NCBI GenBank assembly: GCA_003244185.1
Contig: QHBT01000007.1
Coordinates: forward strand, 1 to 60,671
DNA length: 60,671 nucleotides
Source of the DNA: Candidatus Dormiibacter spiritus
GTDB lineage: Bacteria > Chloroflexota > Dormibacteria > Dormibacterales > Dormibacteraceae
Reading direction: 5' to 3'
The notes beneath the pieces were generated by a model. The model had not been told where the DNA came from. It was given only the letters and a program-made list of their open reading frames with translations, and did not search any database. Shown here piece by piece: positions 42,635-50,735 of this stretch (the first letter of the stretch is position 1; every line of letters starts with the position of its first letter). Position numbers and translations under genes: made by a program.

Positions 42635-42816
42635 CGAACTCCCCAGTATGGAAGACGCTGGGAAGAACGGGTTAGGGGAGACCCGGCGATCCGCCGACCT
42701 GGTGCTTTGTGTTTGCGAGCCTAGTGCTAAGGCAGCGAACATCCCAGGCGAGCAGGGCATCATGGCGAAGAGCTTTGGTCACCAGGCCGGCGGCCGGAAA
42801 TGTTCACACACCATGT

Positions 42817-42846
42817 TTGTTGGACAGGTTCCGGACGTGATACAAT
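42817..42846 (+). promoter_or_regulatory. Promoter for the HNH gene, leaderless
   Basis: TTGTTG (42817-42822), 18 nt, TACAAT (42841-42846). The expected transcription start falls on the ATG at 42853, so the mRNA would have no leader. The arms CCATGTTTG (42811-42819) and CGAACATGG (42848-42856) form a near-perfect inverted repeat around the promoter, a possible operator. Confidence 0.55.
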
Positions 42847-42852
42847 ACGAAC

Positions 42853-44061
42853 ATGGGTTCGATGGCAGCGAACAGCTGGGCCTCTCCTCTGGATGAGGTG
42901 ACGCAGTCGATCGCGTCGCTGGTGGGCGAGGACACGCGACACCTGCCAGGAGTCGTGCAGGCGGAGCGGCTGAAGCAGATGCGCCAGGGCATCAACCGCT
43001 TGGAGGCGCAGTTCACCACCGAGCTCCGCGTCTTCGACCAGCAGCAGGGCTGGGCGGTGAGCGGGCATCAGAGCCTGCAGGGCTGGCTCCGCCGGAACTG
43101 CCAGTTCAGCTCCGGCGCCAGCGCTGATCGCATCCGCCTGGGCCGGCAGCTGGAAGAGCTGCCCCAGACCGCCGCCGCTTTCCAAGAGGGCCGGCTCAGC
43201 GCCCAGCATGTTGGCCTCGTCGGCCGGTTGGCCAGTCAGGTGGGGACCGAAGCTCTGCAGCCGGCTGAGGCGGACCTGGTTCGCTGGGGAGGAGAGCTCG
43301 ACACCTGGGAGTTCCGGCATCTGACCCAGCGCCTGCGTCACTGCCTGGATCCAGAAGGTGCCCAGGCTGATGCAAACGCCCTCCATGAGAAGCGGCATCT
43401 GGGTCTGGCTCAGTCCTGGCAGGGCCTGTACTTCCTGGAGGGCCAGCTGGACGACGAGGGTGGGGAGCTGGTGCGCACAGCCCTGGAGGCGATCGAAGGC
43501 GCGCCGCTGGCGGGCGATAGCCGGTCCAAGGGTGAGCGTAGAGCCGACGCCCTGGTGGAGCTGGCGCGGCGGCAGCTGGATGCCGGTTCCCTGCCTGAGC
43601 GAGCGGGACAGAAGCCGCACCTGCACCTGGTCTGCGAGTGCGGGACTCTGCGCCAGGAGCCTGGTTCAGCGCCGGCTGAGCTGAACGGTGAGGTGCTGGG
43701 GCCGCGGGAGACAGTGCGCCGCTACGGCTGCGATGCCCTGCTGACCCTCGAGCGTAAGGGCGAGAGGACGATCGGAGAGGCAGATCATGCCAGCCGGGTG
43801 GTGCCGCCGTCTGTGCGGCGGGCGCTGCAGCGACGGGATCGTGGCTGCTGCTTCCCGGACTGTGACCGGCCGCCGGAGTGGACCGACGCCCACCATGTGT
43901 TGCACTGGGCGGATGGCGGAGAGACGAAGCTGGAGAACCTTCTGCTGCTCTGCCGCCGGCATCACCGCCGGGTGCACGAGGAGGGCTGGCGGGTGATCCG
44001 GGATGAGGGCGGTGGCTGGCGCTTCATCTCCCCAGCCGAAGACAGCTGGCGAGGGCCGTGA
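42853..44061 (+). CDS. DUF222 / HNH endonuclease (13E12-repeat family)
   Basis: 402 residues. N-terminal DUF222 helical domain (LKQMRQGINRLEAQFTTELR) and C-terminal HNH nuclease (GCCFPDCDRP ... DAHHVLHWADGG ... LCRRHHRRVHEEG) with its zinc Cys pairs and catalytic His. These genes are multi-copy in actinobacteria and mycobacteria (13E12 family) and behave like selfish or mobile elements, though their role is unsettled. It appears leaderless. Confidence 0.92.
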   Translation: MGSMAANSWASPLDEVTQSIASLVGEDTRHLPGVVQAERLKQMRQGINRLEAQFTTELRVFDQQQGWAVSGHQSLQGWLRRNCQFSSGASADRIRLGRQLEELPQTAAAFQEGRLSAQHVGLVGRLASQVGTEALQPAEADLVRWGGELDTWEFRHLTQRLRHCLDPEGAQADANALHEKRHLGLAQSWQGLYFLEGQLDDEGGELVRTALEAIEGAPLAGDSRSKGERRADALVELARRQLDAGSLPERAGQKPHLHLVCECGTLRQEPGSAPAELNGEVLGPRETVRRYGCDALLTLERKGERTIGEADHASRVVPPSVRRALQRRDRGCCFPDCDRPPEWTDAHHVLHWADGGETKLENLLLLCRRHHRRVHEEGWRVIRDEGGGWRFISPAEDSWRGP

Positions 44062-44109
44062 GCTACGCCCAACGTCTTTGCGGAATCGGCTCCGCGGCCA
44101 TGCCAGAGA

Positions 44110-44643
44110 TTGGATAGCGTGCAAGCTGCGCTAGAGATCCGCACCGCTCGGGACGCTGACTGCGAGTCCATCAGCGATCTGTTCGCTCACTACGTCCGGC
44201 ACAGTGTTGCGACGTTCGAGCTGGTGCCCCCGTCCCCGCCTGAGTGGCAAGCCAAATTGAAGAGCATCCGCGAGGCTGGGTGGCCGTTCTTGGTTGCTCA
44301 ACAAGGCGGCCAGCTGGCCGGTTTCGCTTACGTGGCGCCCTGGCGGCCCAAGCCGGCCTACCGTCACACGGTCGAAGACAGCATCTACTTGTCGTCCCAG
44401 CACATGGGGCGCGGACTGGGCGGGCGTCTCCTGGCGCGGCTCTTGGCCGAAGCCGCCACTGCGGGCGCGCGCCAGGTCGTCGCCGTGATCGCAGACACTG
44501 GGGAGCCCGCCTCCATGTCGCTTCACCGACGTGCCGGTTTCAGGGAGGCAGGCCGCCTGCACGGCGTCGGTTACAAATTCGGTCGCTGGATCGACACCAC
44601 CCTCATGCAGCTGGACCTAAGCGCCCTAAGCCCACCGCGGTAA
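44110..44643 (+). CDS. Phosphinothricin-type GNAT acetyltransferase
   Basis: 177 residues; TTG 44110 or GTG 44119 start. Family segments: IRTARDADCESISDLF at the N-terminus, FAYVAPWRPKPAYRHTVEDS, the acetyl-CoA loop QHMGRGLGGRLL, and SMSLHRRAGFREAGRL. These match bar/pat-like amine acetyltransferases, which modify phosphinothricin or methionine sulfoximine. Actual substrate unknown. Probably resistance-related, fitting the neighbouring aminoglycoside kinase relic. Confidence 0.85.
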   Translation: MDSVQAALEIRTARDADCESISDLFAHYVRHSVATFELVPPSPPEWQAKLKSIREAGWPFLVAQQGGQLAGFAYVAPWRPKPAYRHTVEDSIYLSSQHMGRGLGGRLLARLLAEAATAGARQVVAVIADTGEPASMSLHRRAGFREAGRLHGVGYKFGRWIDTTLMQLDLSALSPPR

Positions 44644-44653
44644 GGGGAGAAGC

Positions 44654-45543
44654 CTACTCAGCCACGAGATCGGCTGCGGCCAGCATCTGGCGGGCAGCTG
44701 GCTGAAGGCCGACCTTCGTGCCCAGGAGGCCCGTGGACACCCGCTCGACGACACCCCATTCCCAGATTGCAGTGGCATCTAGGCCACTGCGGAGGGCCAG
44801 CCCCCGTGCCCGCTCGTGGGGGTCGCCGTCGAGTAGCTCAAGAGGGGCCTCGCGCATGATGATGCCCAGGTCGTACTCGGCCTCCGCCAGCAGACCGTCC
44901 GGGTCGACAAGCTTGAAGCCGTCGTCGCTCTCGAGCGCGTTCCACTGGTGCACGTCACCATGTACTAGGACGGCGCGCTCATCGTCATGGGCATCGATGC
45001 GCTGGGCCGCGCAGGCGAGAGCGTAATCGACGGCCCGCTCCGAGCAGGGGTGGTCGAGCTCCTCCCAGGTCATCGTGATGAAATCGACGAGCCATCTGCC
45101 CTTTTCGGCCCCGGTCGGCAGACCACAACCGGATGCCGGACGCCACAGTCTCGCAGCGGTCGAGCAGAGAATCTCCTGCCGCTTCCGGATCGGGAGCGCG
45201 AGTTGGTTCAGCGAACGACCGAGCCGTTCCAGAAGTAGTGCGCCCGCTCGGCGTCCTCCCGCAGCAGCCGCACGCAGCCCTCGCCATTCGCGAGCCGCAG
45301 GGCGGTGATCTCGTTCCTGGCAACCTGTTCACCACGGCGGATGAGCAGCTTCAACACCGCTGGGGTGCCGTCATCGAGCGTCGCCTCGGCGACGAACGCC
45401 TCGGTCGAGTCGTCATATGGACGGCCGACAGCGATCGACCACTCCCTCTCGAGGTTGCCAACCAGCTCGGGCAGGTCGTCGAGCCACCGCTTCGCGCCGG
45501 TCGCGAGCGCCCTGTTGCGCACGACCGCGGGCACGCCGACCAC
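44654..45543 (-). pseudogene. APH(6)-like aminoglycoside/hydroxyurea phosphotransferase, one frameshift
   Basis: N-terminal half from about 45543 (VPAVVRNRALATGAKRWLDD ... LKLLIRRGEQVARNEITALR) and C-terminal half (TMTWEELDHPCSERAVDYA ... VHGDVHQWNAL, DPDGL) are in two frames. A missing G in the CCC run at about 45243 explains it; after correction the protein reads GALLLERLGRS in the normal frame. The catalytic HGDVHxxN and DPDG motifs are intact. Either a young pseudogene or a sequence error. Confidence 0.8.
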
Positions 45544-45720
45544 CCGGTGTGTGGCGGGTTGTCTAGGTCCGGCTTGCCGTCGAACCACAGATCAGGACGC
45601 TGGCTCGGTCGCGTTGGCGTACCGGCTCATTTGGAAAACGGTACTGCTGCGATGGAAGCGGCGATCGATGGGCTCATGGCGCCACCCTTACGGACCCAGC
45701 GCGATCTAGGTTTTCGGCCA

Positions 45721-45848
45721 GTGCCCACTCTTTTCTTGATCTGTTGCCTGCCCGGATCTGGGCAAGACGACGCTGGCCAAACGGCTCGAGCAGCAGCGGA
45801 TCGCTGTGCGGCTGGAACCCGACGAATGGATGGGTGGAACTAGGTTCC
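45721..45848 (+). pseudogene. N-terminal fragment of a P-loop kinase (AAA_33-like), frameshifted
   Basis: GTG 45721 reads PTLFLICCLPGSG, and after one extra base GKTTLAKRLEQQR and RLEPDEWMGG in the next frame: a Walker A followed by the Asp region of small kinases such as chloramphenicol phosphotransferase-like proteins. The gene is lost beyond about 45848, where padR ends. About 42 residues remain. Confidence 0.6.
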
Positions 45849-45860
45849 CCGCACGAATTG

Positions 45861-46487
45861 CTACTTGCCTTCGGCCAGGATCGCGTAGACCTGCCGCCGG
45901 GCTTCGTTCAGGATGGTGATCGTCCGGTCCACCTGGTCGGTCGACCCTGCGTGTGCGGCCTGGATCGCCGCGGCACCCAACTGAAAAGCCGCGTCCCGCA
46001 GCCCCCCGATGCGCTCATCCGTGCCTCCGGCCACCTCTTCCCAGGGTGGGGACGCGCCCTGCCTCTGGGATTCCACGTGCGCCCGACCCACCTCAGTCAG
46101 GGAGAAGACGCGCTTTCCCTCCACGTCCTGACCGGTCACGAGCCCCTCGTCCTCGAGCAGCTGCAGGGTCGGGTAAACGGAGCCAGGGCTCACCCGCCAG
46201 GCTCCGCCGGAGCGCCGCTCGAGCTCTTGGATCACCTGGTAGCCGTGCATAGGCTGCTCCGCGAGCAGGGCGAGGATGGCGGCGCGGACGTCGCCACGGC
46301 GGGCTCGCGGCCCGAACGGCCCCCAGGGTGCCCGGAACCCCCGACCCGGGCGGCCGTCCTCGAAGCCCCAGGGTCCCCACTGACCCAGCCCTCGACGCCG
46401 ACCCCTTGGCCCTCCCGGACCGCCAAAGCCAGGCTCGAAGCCGACGGTGTGGCCCTCGTCGGGTCCACCGGGAAATCTGTTGAACAT
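45861..46487 (-). CDS. PadR-family transcriptional regulator
   Basis: 208 residues. An unusual Gly/Arg/Pro-rich N-terminus (about 65 residues, GGPGGPRGRRRGLGQWGP) precedes the winged helix (RAAILALLAEQPMHGYQVIQ; GSVYPTLQLLEDEGLV) and a C-terminal dimer helix. Represses genes until a ligand binds. The palindrome at 46516-46525 in its own promoter suggests autorepression. It may also control the divergent gene at 46594. Confidence 0.92.
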   Translation of the reverse strand: MFNRFPGGPDEGHTVGFEPGFGGPGGPRGRRRGLGQWGPWGFEDGRPGRGFRAPWGPFGPRARRGDVRAAILALLAEQPMHGYQVIQELERRSGGAWRVSPGSVYPTLQLLEDEGLVTGQDVEGKRVFSLTEVGRAHVESQRQGASPPWEEVAGGTDERIGGLRDAAFQLGAAAIQAAHAGSTDQVDRTITILNEARRQVYAILAEGK

Positions 46488-46515
46488 TGTCAGCCTCCAC
46501 GCGCGAAATACTATG

Positions 46516-46525
46516 CGATATATCG
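46516..46525. promoter_or_regulatory. PadR operator candidate
   Basis: Perfect 10-bp palindrome CGATATATCG, AT-rich in a GC-rich background, 29 nt upstream of the padR start and overlapping a TAGTAT minus-10-like box on the minus strand. The site also lies 70 nt before the divergent gene. Confidence 0.6.
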
Positions 46526-46593
46526 TAACCCATCGTCACGCCAATCAAACACTGAGCTCACGCGGAGTGTCATGAACCAGGGAGACTGGGGAG

Positions 46594-47448
46594 ATGAGCG
46601 CTCGAATGGAGGACAGCCAAAGTGTCGAGGAGCTCTTAGCCGAGCTCTACGGTGGCGATCCGGACAACTTCGTGGGCAGGCGCGGAGCCCTTGTCAGACA
46701 GCTCCGCCAGGGCGGTCGGGTCGAGCACGCGCGGCAGATCGCAGCCGCCCGCCGGCCGACTGTCAGCCTGTGGGCAGCCGACCATCTGGCGGAGTTCGCG
46801 CCGTCCGCCCTGGACGCGCTGCTGGAGAGTGGGCGCCGGCTGCGGGAGGCCCAGGTCGCGGTTCTCGAGGGCGGGGCGGTCAAAGACCTGCGCGGACTTC
46901 TGGCAGACCACTCCGACGCCCTGCAGTGGGCGGTCGACGGCGCGGCCAGCTTCCTCGACAGCCGCGACCGGGAGGTGTCAGACGCGGTGCGCCGGCGCCT
47001 GCAGACCACGCTGAGGGCTGTGTCGCTCGGTCCTCCCGAGCTGGGGGAGGCGCTGGCAGCCGGCCGGCTGACCGCCGAGCAGGAGCCGGAGGGGTTCGGA
47101 GGCTTCGCGGGCGTCATCGTTCAGCCTCCTGCGCCCAGGCCCGGGACAGGGCGGCCCAAGGCAAAACCGGCGCCGAAGCCGAGCCAGGTGAGACCAGACT
47201 CGGACCTGCTCGCTCGATCGCACGCCGCCAAGAGCGCAGCGGACGCGCAGGCGCGTCTAGCCCGTCAGCTCGAGGCTGAGGCGGGGGAGCTCGGACAGCG
47301 CGCGGAGAGGCTGACTCAAGAGGCGAAGGGAGCCGCCGCCGTCGCTGCCGACGCGCTCCGGCGCGCCACCCAAGCCGCGGACCATGCCGAGCGCCTGGCG
47401 CAAGAGGCGGATCGAGCGGCGGCCGCGGTCGAAACCGTCGGGCACTGA
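46594..47448 (+). CDS. Hypothetical coiled-coil protein
   Basis: 284 residues. N-terminal half is helical (VEELLAELYGGDPDNFVGRR), then a Pro/Lys-rich linker (about 185-205) and a C-terminal coiled coil (residues 207-280, LARQLEAEAGELGQRAERLT) made mostly of Ala, Glu, Arg and Gln. Family unknown to me; it resembles actinobacterial hypothetical proteins with the motif RRPTVSLWAADHL. Divergent from padR, so it may be its target. No signal peptide or membrane span. Confidence 0.7.
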   Translation: MSARMEDSQSVEELLAELYGGDPDNFVGRRGALVRQLRQGGRVEHARQIAAARRPTVSLWAADHLAEFAPSALDALLESGRRLREAQVAVLEGGAVKDLRGLLADHSDALQWAVDGAASFLDSRDREVSDAVRRRLQTTLRAVSLGPPELGEALAAGRLTAEQEPEGFGGFAGVIVQPPAPRPGTGRPKAKPAPKPSQVRPDSDLLARSHAAKSAADAQARLARQLEAEAGELGQRAERLTQEAKGAAAVAADALRRATQAADHAERLAQEADRAAAAVETVGH

Positions 47449-47475
47449 TCCCGGGGGCAGGATGCCGGTCACGTC

Positions 47476-47523
47476 GGGGTGCACTTGGTCTAGCTCAGCC
47501 AGCACCCCGCCTGCAGAGCAGGC
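47476..47523. terminator. Double hairpin between convergent genes
   Basis: Stem 1 pairs 47476-47482 with 47502-47508 (GGGGTGC/GCACCCC); stem 2 pairs 47509-47513 with 47519-47523 (GCCTG/CAGGC). It sits between convergent genes, as expected for a bidirectional terminator; no T-run follows. Stem 1 carries the words TAGCTCAG, which gives it a superficial tRNA look. Confidence 0.5.
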
Positions 47524-47580
47524 AGATTGCCGTGGATTTCGTACAGCGCTGCAAGCTTCTGGGCCACTTGCCGGTGCCTA

Positions 47581-48378
47581 CTACGGCGTAGGACTCGGGA
47601 CGGGTGCGGTCGCTGGATTCAGAATCACCGTTTGCAGCACGCTCTTGAATAGCGCTCGGTCGGGAGTGGCGCGGCCCTTCTGCTTCAGGTCGAAGAGGTA
47701 CGCGGTGCCTCCCTCCTTGAAGCTGACAGCGGCCTCAGCACCGCCGTCGGCGGACTTCCAGAAGTGCATGGTGTAGGTCTTATCGCCGACCTGGATGGAG
47801 TCGTCTCCGGAGGCGGCGCCGGGCGTGAGAGGCAGCACCGGCAGCTTCCCCACCTCGTCAGCCGTCTGGACCACGAGCTTCGCCGCCTCTGCAGCGCCGT
47901 GCGCCGAGCTGAAGGTGAGCGGGTTGCCACCCACCACCGTCCACTCGCTGGGATAGAGCAATCGATACGTGTCGCTGATCTTCTTCGCCACCGCGCGGTG
48001 GCTCACTATCTCGGGGTCGTCCAGCACCCAGCCCTCACTACCACCGTCCGTCTTGACGTGGAGCCATGTCTCTGCGCCGGGCTTCTGGCTCTCGCTCACC
48101 GTCAGCTGCGAGCCCCATTCCAGAAGGGCAGCTTGGGCCGAGTTGCGATCCGGCGCGCCGTGCAGCTTGACCGGCACCGTCGCCACCACCCAGACAGTGT
48201 TGCCCGCCGGCGTCGGTGTGGCGCTCGACTTGGCCGAGGTGGGGGAGGCCGGGCTGGCTGCGCCGCCCGAAGAACCGCCGCCGCAGGCGGCCAGCGCGCC
48301 AAAGCCAGTGGCCAAGGCGCCAGCTAGCGCTAGGCTGAGGAGCAGGCGGGGGGCCGACCGTATAATCCGGCTCGACAT
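47581..48378 (-). CDS. Lipoprotein with SH3-like domain
   Basis: 265 residues from ATG 48378; the longer frame would overlap glmU's start. Signal peptide with lipobox ALAACG, then a Ser/Thr/Pro/Ala linker (about 30 residues), then an SH3-like stretch (VPVKLHGAPDRNSAQAALLE, WLHVKTDGGSEGWVLDDPE) as in bacterial SH3b domains, and a beta-rich C-terminal domain. Anchored outside the cell; ligand unknown. Divergent from glmU with 5 nt between starts. Confidence 0.8.
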   Translation of the reverse strand: MSSRIIRSAPRLLLSLALAGALATGFGALAACGGGSSGGAASPASPTSAKSSATPTPAGNTVWVVATVPVKLHGAPDRNSAQAALLEWGSQLTVSESQKPGAETWLHVKTDGGSEGWVLDDPEIVSHRAVAKKISDTYRLLYPSEWTVVGGNPLTFSSAHGAAEAAKLVVQTADEVGKLPVLPLTPGAASGDDSIQVGDKTYTMHFWKSADGGAEAAVSFKEGGTAYLFDLKQKGRATPDRALFKSVLQTVILNPATAPVPSPTP

Positions 48379-48383
48379 CTCTC

Positions 48384-49733
48384 TTGAGTGACTTACCACT
48401 CTCAGCCGTCATCCTAGCTGGCGGCCGGGGTGCACGCATGCGCTCCCGGACGCCAAAGGTCCTGCACGAGATCTGCGGCCGCTCAATGATCGATTGGGTG
48501 ATCGGCGCCTGCCGCGAGGTCGGCATCGAGTCAGATCGGCTCTTCGTGGTCCACCAGCCAGGCGAGCCCGGCGTGGTGGAACACCTGGCCGGGAAGGCGC
48601 GGCTGGTGGCCCAACCCGAGCCGCTCGGCACAGGTCACGCGCTGGCCCAGGTTCCCGCCGAGTGGCTCGGCCAAGGCGATGTGCTGGTGCTAAACGGCGA
48701 CGGTCCGCTATTGCGGGCGGAGACCATTCGTCACTTCCTGGCGGCTCACCGCGCCGCCAGCCTGCCGGCCAGCCTGGCCAGCGTCGAAGATGCCAGCCGC
48801 AATGACGGCAGGGTTTTGCGGAACGCCGAAGGCGGTCTGGCGGCGATCATCGAGTACCGCGACCTGACCGAGCAGAGCCGCAGCGTCAACGAGATCAATG
48901 TGGGCCTCTACTGTTTCGCTGCCCGGCAGCTGAGTGCAGCGCTGGCCCAACTCCGGCCTGACAACCAGGCCGGCGAGCTCTACCTGGTCGACGTCTTCCA
49001 GCACTTGAGCGGGACGCAGGTGGTGAAGCTGCCTGACGCTGAGGAGACCATCGGCATCAACGACCGGGTCCAGCTGGCTCGGGCCGAGACCGCCATGCGT
49101 CGGCGGCTGCTGGAGAGCCTCATGTTGGAAGGCGTGACAGTGCGCGATCCCGCCAGCACCTACGTGGCCGCCGGGGTCAGCATCGGCCAGGACACGGTGC
49201 TGGAGCCCTACACAATGGTTACCGGCAGCACCCGGATCGGGAGGGAGTGCCGGATCGGCCCCTTCGCCCAAATCAACGACTGCCAGATCAGCGACGGGAT
49301 CCGGATCGACAGCTCCTGGCTCAGCGGCGCCACACTGGGCAGCGGCTCCGATTGCGGTCCGTTCAGCAAGCTCCGTGCGGGCACCGAGCTGAAGGAAAGT
49401 GTGCACGTCGGCAGCTTCGCCGAGCTGGTGCGCTCAGAGATCGGCAGCCGGTCAGCTGTCCCCCACGTGTCCTATTTGGGCGATGCCACGGTGGGTGAAG
49501 GGGTGAACATTGGCGCCGGCAGCATCACCGCCAACTATGACGGCCGCCAGAAGAAAGCGACTGTCATCGAGGATGACTGCTTCATCGGCGTGGATACCAT
49601 GCTGGTGGCACCGCGCAGATTGGGCCGCGGTGCCCGCACCGGCGCCGGAGCAGTCGTCACCAAAGACGTGCCTGCGGGAGTCACGGTCGTCGGCGTCCCG
49701 GCTCGCGCCATCCCGGACAAGGAGAGAGCATGA
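48384..49733 (+). CDS. glmU: Bifunctional N-acetylglucosamine-1-phosphate uridyltransferase / glucosamine-1-phosphate acetyltransferase
   Basis: 449 residues, TTG start. N-terminal uridyltransferase (LAGGRGARMRSRTPKVLHEI) and C-terminal left-handed beta-helix acetyltransferase (FSKLRAGTELKESVHVGSFA; GEGVNIGAGSITANYDG). Makes UDP-GlcNAc for peptidoglycan. Compared with the common LAGGxGTRM loop, Thr is Ala here. A TATAAT box at 48361-48366 lies inside the start of the divergent lipoprotein gene. Overlaps prs by ATGA. Confidence 0.95.
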   Translation: MSDLPLSAVILAGGRGARMRSRTPKVLHEICGRSMIDWVIGACREVGIESDRLFVVHQPGEPGVVEHLAGKARLVAQPEPLGTGHALAQVPAEWLGQGDVLVLNGDGPLLRAETIRHFLAAHRAASLPASLASVEDASRNDGRVLRNAEGGLAAIIEYRDLTEQSRSVNEINVGLYCFAARQLSAALAQLRPDNQAGELYLVDVFQHLSGTQVVKLPDAEETIGINDRVQLARAETAMRRRLLESLMLEGVTVRDPASTYVAAGVSIGQDTVLEPYTMVTGSTRIGRECRIGPFAQINDCQISDGIRIDSSWLSGATLGSGSDCGPFSKLRAGTELKESVHVGSFAELVRSEIGSRSAVPHVSYLGDATVGEGVNIGAGSITANYDGRQKKATVIEDDCFIGVDTMLVAPRRLGRGARTGAGAVVTKDVPAGVTVVGVPARAIPDKERA

Positions 49734-50719
49734 TCGGCAGGCTGCAGACGGCGGTGGAGTTCGCTTCGGAGGACACGTCGCCCTGGGGCGAGCTGAAGCT
49801 GATCGGAGGAACCGCCAACCCCGATCTCAACCGGCTGATCTCGGAGGCGATCGGGGTGAAGCTGACCGATCCCCGCGTCAACCGCTTCTCCGACGGGGAG
49901 ATCGACGTCAAGATCCAGGACTCGATGCGCGGCCATGACTGCTTCGTGATCCAGCCCACCTGCCATCCGGTGAACGAGAACCTGATGGAGCTGTTCATCC
50001 TGCTGGACGCTCTCCGCCGCGCCTCCGCCGGGCGCATCACAGCCGTGATCCCCTACTACGGCTATGCCCGCAAGGAGCGCAAGTCGCAGCCGCGCGAGCC
50101 GATCAGCGCCAAGCTGATGGCCAACTTCGTGACTCTGGCCGGCGCCGACCGAGTGCTGCTCTTAGACCTGCACGCGGATGCCATCGAGGGCTTTTTCGAC
50201 GTCCCGACGGACCACCTCACAGCCAACAAGATCCTCGCTGGCCACATCCGGAGCCTGGGCCTTGACCGCTGCGCCGTGGTTGCGCCTGATGCGGGCGGTG
50301 CCAAGCGCGCCGAGTCGATGGCCAAACTGCTCCAGGCGCCCATCGTCTTCGTCTACAAACGCCGGCCGCGCGAGGAAGCGGCCGAGATCATGGAAATGGC
50401 CGGCGAGGTGGAGGGGCGTGACTGCGTGGTGGTGGAGGACATCATCTCCACTGGCGGCACTGTGGTGGAGGTCGCCCGGGCACTGCGCGCTCATGGCGCA
50501 CGCCGGGTCCTGGTCGCCTGCAGCCATGCCGTGTTGACCCGCGGCGCGAGCGCCCGCCTGCGCGAGGCGGACATCGACGAGGTGATAGTCACCGACTCCA
50601 TCCCAGTCCCTGAGGAGAAGCGGGGAGCGCCGCTCACAGTGCTGAGCGTGGCGCCGCTGCTGGCGGAGGCCATCCTGCGCGTGCACGAGAATCGCAGCGT
50701 GAGCGAACTCTTCCGCTAG
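49730..50719 (+). CDS. prs: Ribose-phosphate pyrophosphokinase
   Basis: 329 residues, ATG overlapping the glmU stop, the conserved glmU-prs order. Makes PRPP from ribose 5-phosphate and ATP. Motifs: KLIGGTANPDLNRLIS at the start, FSDGEIDVKIQDSMRG, the YYGYARKERKSQPREPIS catalytic region, and the PRPP loop CVVVEDIISTGGTVVE. Length is normal for class I. Confidence 0.97.
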   Translation: MIGRLQTAVEFASEDTSPWGELKLIGGTANPDLNRLISEAIGVKLTDPRVNRFSDGEIDVKIQDSMRGHDCFVIQPTCHPVNENLMELFILLDALRRASAGRITAVIPYYGYARKERKSQPREPISAKLMANFVTLAGADRVLLLDLHADAIEGFFDVPTDHLTANKILAGHIRSLGLDRCAVVAPDAGGAKRAESMAKLLQAPIVFVYKRRPREEAAEIMEMAGEVEGRDCVVVEDIISTGGTVVEVARALRAHGARRVLVACSHAVLTRGASARLREADIDEVIVTDSIPVPEEKRGAPLTVLSVAPLLAEAILRVHENRSVSELFR

Positions 50720-50735
50720 GAAGCGGAAACCCCAG

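Noticed and set aside
47475..47540. tRNA-like words (TAGCTCAG, CTGCAGA) suggesting a Cys tRNA
   Set aside because: No acceptor or T-arm can be formed; the segment folds better as two simple hairpins.
48361..48366. TATAAT as a firm glmU promoter
   Set aside because: No matching minus-35 box at 16-19 nt and it lies within the divergent lipoprotein gene; kept only as a remark.
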